Shown piece by piece: positions 6,597 through 10,593 of a DNA stretch of 10,593 nt; position 1 is the first letter of the stretch, and the number at the start of each line of letters is the position of its first letter. Source of the stretch: Candidatus Komeilibacteria bacterium RIFCSPLOWO2_02_FULL_48_11 (GTDB taxonomy: Bacteria; Patescibacteriota; Patescibacteriia; UBA2169); assembly GCA_001818435.1 (NCBI GenBank), contig MHKO01000002.1, positions 4,410 to 15,002 of the forward strand. The letters run 5' to 3'. Under the pieces are notes generated by a model. It was not told the origin of the DNA, did not search any database, and saw nothing but the letters and a program-made list of their open reading frames with translations. The position numbers were made by a program, and so were the translations under genes.

Positions 6597-6624
6597 ATTG
6601 TACCAAGCTCGCACCTATTTTCAA
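6597..6624 (-). promoter_or_regulatory. Promoter-like pair ahead of the broken small gene
   Basis: TTGAAA (6624-6619), a 16-bp spacer and TACAAT (6602-6597) each match the sigma-70 consensus at five of six positions. Transcription would start near 6590, about 13 bases before the ATG at 6577. It could instead drive transcription towards the Mur ligase gene, but the terminator at 6345-6390 lies between. Confidence 0.5.
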
Positions 6625-6634
6625 AACAAATGAT

Positions 6635-6716
6635 GTCGCACGCGCGAAGCGCGTGGGGACTTTGAATTAAATCCTACGCTCGGAGAACGCCCCGCCCTCA
6701 AGGATTCGGGCGGGGC
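6635..6716. repeat. Two consecutive GC-rich hairpins outside the left cassette end
   Basis: Hairpin A is CACGCGC-GAA-GCGCGTG (6639-6655), with GTC/GAC (6635-6637, 6658-6660) able to extend it. Hairpin B is GCCCCGCCC (6689-6697) with GGGCGGGGC (6708-6716) around a 10-base loop. The loop of B contains AGGATT (6701-6706), complementary to AATCCT (6670-6675) upstream, so a pseudoknot is possible. Neither has a T tract, so they are poor terminators. Such structures recall the ends of IS200/IS605 elements, but no transposase or TnpB is visible. The rest of 6391-6731 shows nothing beyond these and the broken small gene. Confidence 0.5.
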
Positions 6717-6731
6717 TTCCAAGTCACTCGG

Positions 6732-6812
6732 ACGGTGCGGGCATTCCCCCACACACACCCTCCTTCCCGCGCCGTCCTCGCCTCAAAAATTATTCGGTTG
6801 CTTGCGCTTCAA
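6732..6812. repeat. Left inverted repeat of the two-gene cassette
   Basis: Bases 6767-6812 are the exact reverse complement of 8963-9008 (46 bp, no mismatch). Similarity continues outward, with small gaps, to ACGG at 6732. The outer part folds back: ACGGTGCGG (6732-6740) faces CCGCGCCGT (6767-6775) with one mismatch. The inner end covers the last codons and stop of the LOG-like gene. Confidence 0.9.
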
Positions 6813-7503
6813 CATTAGGAGACCATGAACGCAAAAAAGATATTGCTTCATCTGGCGTCTCAACAAATTTTATAAAACTTGCTTTGTCTAATTTTATTCC
6901 TTTTTCATCAAACGCTTCTTTCTCCCTGCTTATCATACTTTCTAATAATTGCCTTAAACTTACCTTTTCTTCATTGCCACCGATTGTTATTGTTTTATCC
7001 TCCCACTCTCTGCCCACAAATACTGCTGGTGAAATTTTTGGCTGTTCGATTGTGCCCCAATATGTCATTCGGTCTATCGCCTCCATTGCTTCAGTAAATG
7101 TTCCTAATGTTTTAGATGGCGGAAGAAAGACATATGCGTCAACGGATTCATGAAATAAAAAATCTTTAAAATGTTCCCAGTCCTGTATACCAACACCTCT
7201 CAATTGCCCAGGCACATTTTCAACTGTTTTTCCTTGCTTTTGTCTTTCGGCAGGATTAGCAATAAGTATTTTTCCCTTGCCCGCCAGCACGCCTTCTCTA
7301 ACCGCACCGGGGTATCCAGTTTGTCCGCCCGCAAGTACGGTTACGCCTTCTTCAGCAAAAACTCTGCCAAGCTGGACAGCTGTTTGTTTTTGCTGCTCAA
7401 CCGGTTCTTGAAAAGTACCGAGAACTGTAATTCTCTTGAATTTTGCTGACAACTTTTCCTGAAAGGATTCTTTTTCTATGTTTTTAAAAAATTGCTCACT
7501 CAT
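6790..7503 (-). CDS. LOG/SLOG-family Rossmann-fold protein (lysine-decarboxylase-like), divergent
   Basis: This 237-residue cytosolic protein has the layout of the LOG family, whose members hydrolyse the base-ribose bond of nucleoside 5'-monophosphates; the wider SLOG superfamily also includes nucleotide-sensing domains. A first strand, KRITVLGTF (about 23-31), precedes a helix, then VTVLAGGQTGYPGAVREGVLAG (54-75, the usual GGG-GLM position) and KILIANP. LPPSKTLGTFTEAMEAI (127-143) stands where LOG has PGGxGTxxE: the GT and Glu are kept, but the two glycines are replaced. The C-terminal 60 residues are unrecognised. The start is the ATG at 7503, four bases after the upstream stop; an ATG at 7557 would overlap that gene by 50 bases and is less likely. 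The last eight codons (VEAQATE and stop) lie in the inverted repeat. The partner enzyme also handles a phosphoribosyl nucleotide. The reaction is not established. Confidence 0.72.
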   Translation of the reverse strand: MSEQFFKNIEKESFQEKLSAKFKRITVLGTFQEPVEQQKQTAVQLGRVFAEEGVTVLAGGQTGYPGAVREGVLAGKGKILIANPAERQKQGKTVENVPGQLRGVGIQDWEHFKDFLFHESVDAYVFLPPSKTLGTFTEAMEAIDRMTYWGTIEQPKISPAVFVGREWEDKTITIGGNEEKVSLRQLLESMISREKEAFDEKGIKLDKASFIKFVETPDEAISFLRSWSPNVEAQATE

Positions 7504-7507
7504 AAAA

Positions 7508-8932
7508 TTAGTGCATTTTCTTTTCTGTTTCGGCAGACAATTTGGATAATGCCTCACTATAGTTAACCGGATAATTTTTAGATTTACGCAAAATCTTCAA
7601 ATAGGAAGGAAGCCCATCTATTTCTTTTTTGCAATAACTTCGTATTTCTTCTAATGGAGGCAAATAGTTAATCAGCTTTCCGTTACTAACAAATTCTTCC
7701 AGCAATAATTGACCATTTATTTTTTCATTTTCTAAACCAATAACATCCTCAACCATAATTCCTTGTTCATCACGAAGTCTAAAAACTTGTTTCTTGGCTG
7801 GGTAGCTCTTTTTACCTTTTGACAATTTCATAACAGGGCGGATATCTTGCCCCTTTTGAATTTCAGCGAGTTTGTAAACAACTTCAAGTTTTGGCGCGTC
7901 CGGCGAAGAAATTAATTCTGTAACTACCAAAAAGCCATCACACATTGCGCCAGATTTCAACATTTTTTCTATCATCTTTTCCTCAATATTTCCGGAAAGA
8001 AGTATCTTAATATCATGAAGACCGTTTTTATCCAGTTCTTTTCTGGCATACTTCGAACGCTGGACAAGATTGCCGCTATCTATATACATCATTGCGATTT
8101 TTCCGCCTTTTTCTTTTAGCTCTTTTGCCACAGTTATAAAATTATTTACACCATTTTTAAAATTGTATGTGTCCACTAATATCACAGCTTCGTCATCAGA
8201 AAATGTGTGCGTAAACGATCTCATCGCTTCTAACTCTGAATCAAATGATTTGATAAAAGCGTGCGTCAACGCATTAAGAATCTTTTTCGGTAAAGTCAAA
8301 CCATACTTTCTCCAAAATGCTAACTGCGAAGATGATGGGCTTCCACCAACAATATACAGCGAGCGCATACATTTAAACCCTGATTCAAACCCTTGCGCTC
8401 TCGTCGTGGGCAATACTACGATTTTTCCTTGTGCGACAAGAATACTGCGCACACATTTTGATGAAAATATTGTGTTTGAGGAAATGGCGTTAACAATATA
8501 AAGATAAAGCAATTCAAGTTGCCACAACGGGCCAGTGAGTCTCATAACTGGCTCGCCGGGGAAAAAGACGCTCCCTTCTTTCATCGCCAAAACATCGCCT
8601 TCAAATTTAAAAATTTTTAGTTTTTGCGCCATTTCCTCATCAATTAGTTTTGCTTGAATTAATCTTTCAATGTCGTCATCAGTGAATTTCCAATTTAGCA
8701 AATCTGTCAATACTTCTTCCAAACCAGTAAATACCAAAAAATTTCTATTGTCCGGCATATCTCTGATGAGCAAATCATAAGTCGCAGTAACTTCTTCTAG
8801 CCCTGCGCGATACCATGCTTTCCACATTCCAAAAGCACCCGCTTGTGAAAAGAGTGAAAGGTCGGCATTGCCAAAATAGTGGTTAGTCCCCGGAATTTTA
8901 ATATTTTCACTTTTTAGAGAGTTGTTTATCAT
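7508..8932 (-). CDS. Divergent nicotinate phosphoribosyltransferase homologue
   Basis: This 474-residue protein is of the nicotinate/nicotinamide phosphoribosyltransferase family, which joins nicotinate and PRPP into nicotinate mononucleotide for NAD salvage. Family landmarks are RDMPDNRNFLVFTGLEEVL (57-75), EGSVFFPGEPVMRLTGPL (119-136), TTRAQGFESG (176-185), a His in ALTHAFIKSFDSE (221-233) at the position that is phosphorylated in the family, VDTYNFKNGV (253-262), YIDSGNLV (283-290), VYKLAEIQKG (352-361) and KLSKGKKSYPAKKQVFR (369-385). Several signatures are altered: family DFGTRRAQG reads LPTTRAQG, DSGDL reads DSGNL, and the GVGT loop reads LVVT. Activity on nicotinate is therefore uncertain. 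The ATG at 8932 follows the right inverted repeat and lacks a Shine-Dalgarno sequence. The gene is AT-rich and coupled to the LOG-like gene, suggesting a shared, acquired function. Confidence 0.82.
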   Translation of the reverse strand: MINNSLKSENIKIPGTNHYFGNADLSLFSQAGAFGMWKAWYRAGLEEVTATYDLLIRDMPDNRNFLVFTGLEEVLTDLLNWKFTDDDIERLIQAKLIDEEMAQKLKIFKFEGDVLAMKEGSVFFPGEPVMRLTGPLWQLELLYLYIVNAISSNTIFSSKCVRSILVAQGKIVVLPTTRAQGFESGFKCMRSLYIVGGSPSSSQLAFWRKYGLTLPKKILNALTHAFIKSFDSELEAMRSFTHTFSDDEAVILVDTYNFKNGVNNFITVAKELKEKGGKIAMMYIDSGNLVQRSKYARKELDKNGLHDIKILLSGNIEEKMIEKMLKSGAMCDGFLVVTELISSPDAPKLEVVYKLAEIQKGQDIRPVMKLSKGKKSYPAKKQVFRLRDEQGIMVEDVIGLENEKINGQLLLEEFVSNGKLINYLPPLEEIRSYCKKEIDGLPSYLKILRKSKNYPVNYSEALSKLSAETEKKMH

Positions 8933-8943
8933 AATCTAAGGAT

Positions 8944-8973
8944 AGTATAAACATAATAACATTTGAAGCGCAA
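8944..8973 (-). promoter_or_regulatory. Possible promoter of the cassette operon, -35 inside the inverted repeat
   Basis: On the minus strand TTGCGC (8973-8968) lies 18 bp before TATACT (8949-8944). The -10 is good and the -35 moderate (4/6). Transcription would start only about five bases before the ATG at 8932, so the mRNA would be nearly leaderless, matching the lack of a ribosome-binding site. The -35 is part of the 46-bp conserved repeat. Confidence 0.4.
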
Positions 8974-9040
8974 GCAACCGAATAATTTTTGAGGCGAGGA
9001 CGGCGCGGAAAAGAGGGTGCGGGCGGAATGCCCGCGCCGT
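8963..9040. repeat. Right inverted repeat of the two-gene cassette
   Basis: Bases 8963-9008 match the left copy exactly in reverse complement, and similarity extends to 9040. The outer 41 bp form a hairpin: ACGGCGCGG (9000-9008) is perfectly complementary to CCGCGCCGT (9032-9040), with an alternative inner stem GCGGGC/GCCCGC (9019-9024, 9030-9035). Fold-back and end of similarity stop at the same base, which suggests a true element end. Confidence 0.9.
9009..9035 (-). terminator. Possible terminator after tRNA-Arg, within the right inverted repeat
   Basis: Read on the minus strand, GCGGGC-ATTCC-GCCCGC (9035-9019) is followed by ACCCTCTTTT. It lies about 30 bases after the tRNA 3' end and could end that transcript before the cassette. 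The T run is displaced by six bases from the stem, so strength is doubtful. Confidence 0.4.
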
Positions 9041-9066
9041 TAGTTCTCAACCAATTAGTTCCATTC

Positions 9067-9141
9067 TGGTGCCCTCGAGAGGAGTCGAACCTCTGTTCCG
9101 AGATCCGGAATCTCGTGTCCTATCCACTGAACGACGAGGGC
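9067..9141 (-). tRNA. tRNA-Arg, anticodon CCG, CCA encoded
   Basis: A full cloverleaf is visible on the minus strand. Acceptor GCCCTCG pairs with CGAGGGC, and the D arm is GTTC-AGTGGATA-GGAC. The anticodon arm is CGAGA-TTCCGGA-TCTCG with anticodon CCG, reading CGG codons. The T arm is AGAGG-TTCGACT-CCTCT. Discriminator A and an encoded CCA end it at 9067. The variable loop is short (GAAC). The 5' 22 bases (9141-9120) are also the last codons and stop of the nucleotidyltransferase gene. The right end of the cassette lies 26 bp downstream. Confidence 0.95.
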
Positions 9142-9860
9142 TCGTTTGTCTTTAGAAAATCTCCCACTTTTTTAATATCATCCGGATTGCCGAAATCCAG
9201 CCAATAATCCAGCATCTTGCGCGCTTTCACCTTTCCCTGTTTGGCCAAAGCGGCAATGGCATCGGTTAATTCATATTCGCCGCGGGGAGATTTGCCAACC
9301 TTCATGGTTTCGGCAAATATCTCGGGCGTGAATTTGTAACAGCCAATGGACACCCAATTGGAAATAAACTCTTTGGGTTTTTCCACAAAATCAACAACCT
9401 TGTCGCCTTCCATTATTGGCACCCCGTATTTTTCTGGATTCGGCACATGGAGTAAGCTGACATAGTTAAAATCATCATCCAACTCGCGAATGGCGGCTAA
9501 ATCGCGCGGACTATAAAGATTATCGCCGTAAATACACACAAACTGTTCGTTTCCAACCACCCTCTGGGTGGCCAGAACCGGAATGGCGGTGCCGTACTTG
9601 GCCGTGCCCATGACTTCAAACTGGTCAATAAGCGTCAATGGAAATTCTCTGCCAATGCCAGCGGAAAACTCGCGCATTTTTTCGGCATGATGGCCAATCA
9701 CCAAAACCATTTCCGTAAAACCGGCATTCTGCAAATTTTTTAAAACATAATAAATAAACGGCTTATCCAGCACGCTAATTAAATGTTTAGGGCGGTCTTT
9801 GGCTAAATCCAGCATGCGCGTGCCTTTGCCGGCAGCCGGAATGACGACTTTAGAAATCAT
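9120..9860 (-). CDS. Sugar-1-phosphate nucleotidyltransferase (NTP_transferase family)
   Basis: This 246-residue cytosolic enzyme is predicted to join a nucleoside triphosphate to a sugar-1-phosphate, making an NDP-sugar for surface polysaccharide or glycan synthesis. The nucleotide-binding signature PAAGKGTRM is at 8-16, with the basic RPKHL at 23-27, MGTA at 84-87, the metal-binding YGDN at 111-114, EKP at 160-162, GEYELTDAI at 194-202 and WLDFGNPDD at 220-228. The pattern is closest to glucose-1-phosphate thymidylyl- or uridylyltransferases and mannose-1-phosphate guanylyltransferase-like single-domain enzymes; base and sugar cannot be decided here. There is no C-terminal left-handed beta-helix. 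The last residues (PSSFSG) and the TAG stop are read from the 5' part of the tRNA-Arg gene, so the original end may be lost. The ATG at 9860 has no clear ribosome-binding site. Confidence 0.88.
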   Translation of the reverse strand: MISKVVIPAAGKGTRMLDLAKDRPKHLISVLDKPFIYYVLKNLQNAGFTEMVLVIGHHAEKMREFSAGIGREFPLTLIDQFEVMGTAKYGTAIPVLATQRVVGNEQFVCIYGDNLYSPRDLAAIRELDDDFNYVSLLHVPNPEKYGVPIMEGDKVVDFVEKPKEFISNWVSIGCYKFTPEIFAETMKVGKSPRGEYELTDAIAALAKQGKVKARKMLDYWLDFGNPDDIKKVGDFLKTNEPSSFSG

Positions 9861-9867
9861 AAGTGTT

Positions 9868-9942
9868 AAATTGTTATATTGCTAAATTGTTACCTCGGCT
9901 ACACATCTCCTGCTTAAAAACAATTTAACAATATAACAATTT
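9868..9942. repeat. 24-bp AT-rich inverted repeat between two envelope genes
   Basis: Arms 9868-9891 and 9919-9942 match in reverse complement at 23 of 24 positions around a 27-base loop. Each arm repeats the words AAATTGTT and ATATTG. A run of five further or shared T bases (9941-9945) follows on the plus strand. It fills almost the whole spacer between the FemAB and nucleotidyltransferase genes. In the transcript it would form a long AU-rich stem and may act as a processing or weak termination signal. Confidence 0.75.
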
Positions 9943-9958
9943 TTTACAAAACCACACC

Positions 9959-10593
9959 TCAAAACACCCCGCGGATGCTTCGCAATAGTCTATACAACCT
10001 ATACCAATTAGAACGATAAATCAAGTCAAAAGAATCGGGGTAGCATATAACCTCTCCTCCAAAACCAGTCTTGAACCGCGTAACTCCTGGCCACGACTTT
10101 TTGTAAGCCAGATGACGTTCATCAAGCGGATTAACTCCCCGCCAATCATAATAACGAAACCCCTGCCGTTGCGCGTCTTTTATGATTTCCCAATGCAGCA
10201 AATGCGCGGCTTTAACGTTGCGGAATTCATTTCCGGAAGCTCCGTGCGCGTAGGTGGCGGTATCGCCAAAATACATGACTAGGGCGCTGGCGATTATTTT
10301 TTCTTCAAAAGACGCCTGCCAGATTTTGAGCCGGCAATCGCCGTTAGCCAAAACTTCCGACATCTTTTTGTAGTACCAATCAGGATGCGAGGCGAACTTG
10401 TCGCGTTTGGTGGTGGCGCGGTTTAATGTTATAAAATCATCAACCGAGCCGGGACCAACAACAACGCCTTTTTTCCGCGCCAAATTGATGTTGTATCTGG
10501 TTTTGTGATGCATCTTGCTTAATATCTCCTCTTCTTGGCGCGACAAATCCAAAACTAAAGTGCACTGGGGCTGAGTGGCTGAGATGGCTTTAA
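9959..10593 (-). CDS. FemAB-family peptidoglycan aminoacyltransferase (5' end outside the window)
   Basis: The visible 210 or so codons are the C-terminal part of a FemA/FemB/FemX-type enzyme, which uses aminoacyl-tRNA to attach a bridging amino acid to the stem peptide of lipid II at the inner face of the membrane. Family landmarks are PQCTLVLDLSRQEEEIL close to the window edge, MHHKTRYNINLARKKGV, TYAHGASGNEFRNVKAAHLL followed by HWEIIKDAQRQGFRYYDWRG, and SWPGVTRFKTGFGG near the end. The frame is open to base 10593, and the TTG at 10552 is not a believable start because the conserved TLVLDLS lies across it. The stop is TGA at 9961-9959. FemAB enzymes usually modify lysine-type peptides, which agrees with the DDPY motif of the Mur ligase. 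The amino acid added is unknown. Confidence 0.88.
   Translation of the reverse strand, partial: KAISATQPQCTLVLDLSRQEEEILSKMHHKTRYNINLARKKGVVVGPGSVDDFITLNRATTKRDKFASHPDWYYKKMSEVLANGDCRLKIWQASFEEKIIASALVMYFGDTATYAHGASGNEFRNVKAAHLLHWEIIKDAQRQGFRYYDWRGVNPLDERHLAYKKSWPGVTRFKTGFGGEVICYPDSFDLIYRSNWYRLYRLLRSIRGVF

Larger units (their letters stand above)
6732..9040. mobile_element. Candidate mobile or invertible cassette: inverted repeats around a two-gene operon
   Basis: Inverted repeats of 81 and 78 bp bound a 2.3-kb segment holding just two tightly coupled genes. The segment is visibly AT-richer than the rpoBC region: the sample 8101-8160 has 17 G+C in 60, the sample 1201-1260 has 37 in 60. The right end stops 26 bp from a tRNA-Arg gene. 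No transposase, integrase or target-site duplication was found, so movement would need help from elsewhere, or the repeats may allow inversion by recombination. Confidence 0.5.

Noticed and set aside
7504..7557. Upstream ATG for the LOG-like protein
   Set aside because: It would overlap the upstream gene by 50 bases; the ATG at 7503 lies 4 bases after that gene's stop and fits a coupled operon.
8070..8501. Plus-strand frame of 143 codons opposite the phosphoribosyltransferase gene
   Set aside because: It is antisense to a family-recognisable protein, and its translation shows no domain or start signal.
6732..9040. A complete insertion sequence
   Set aside because: Both internal genes are metabolic-type enzymes; no transposase, integrase or target-site duplication could be found.
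8989..9207. Plus-strand frame crossing the right inverted repeat and the tRNA
   Set aside because: It is read through a tRNA gene and a hairpin repeat on the opposite strand; no protein signature.

Overview
The window looks like a piece of a Candidate Phyla Radiation (Patescibacteria, Parcubacteria-like) chromosome. This is inferred, not proven. The clues are a short beta subunit of RNA polymerase (1083 residues) without the large lineage-specific insertions of proteobacterial RpoB, a Mur ligase that lacks the usual N-terminal UDP-binding domain, weak or absent Shine-Dalgarno sequences, and spacers made of iterated AT-rich words. UGA appears to be used as a stop (FemAB gene), so the recoded Gracilibacteria/Absconditabacteria group is unlikely. 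Every confident gene is on the minus strand, so transcription runs from high to low coordinates.

Layout in the direction of transcription: (1) 10593-9959, a partial FemAB-type peptidoglycan aminoacyltransferase. (2) 9860-9120, a single-domain sugar-1-phosphate nucleotidyltransferase whose last codons lie inside a tRNA-Arg(CCG) gene (9141-9067). (3) 9040-6732, a visibly AT-richer two-gene block bounded by inverted repeats of about 80 bp (46 bp identical). It carries a divergent nicotinate phosphoribosyltransferase homologue followed 4 nt later by a LOG/SLOG-like Rossmann protein. (4) 6731-6286, a region without a confident intact gene. It holds two GC-rich hairpins, a possible frameshifted small gene with its own promoter, and a plus-strand promoter running straight into an intrinsic terminator, which suggests an RNA of about 58 nt. 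(5) 6285-4771, a MurE-like ligase carrying a 135-bp palindromic repeat inserted in frame (45 codons). (6) 4695-4015, a DedA/VTT-family membrane protein. (7) A near-consensus sigma-70 promoter, then rpoB (3776-525) and the 5' part of rpoC (522-1), separated by 2 nt.

Functionally, rpoBC is the transcription core. The MurE-like ligase, the FemAB transferase and possibly the nucleotidyltransferase and the DedA protein belong to cell-envelope construction. The MurE motif DDPY, in place of the DNPR of diaminopimelate-adding enzymes, together with a FemAB transferase hints at a non-DAP, branched stem peptide. The best candidate for something undescribed is the inverted-repeat-bounded nicotinate-phosphoribosyltransferase/LOG pair beside the tRNA. 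It combines one enzyme family that makes and one that can break base-ribose-phosphate bonds, has atypical active-site motifs in both, and is packaged like a mobile cassette without a transposase.
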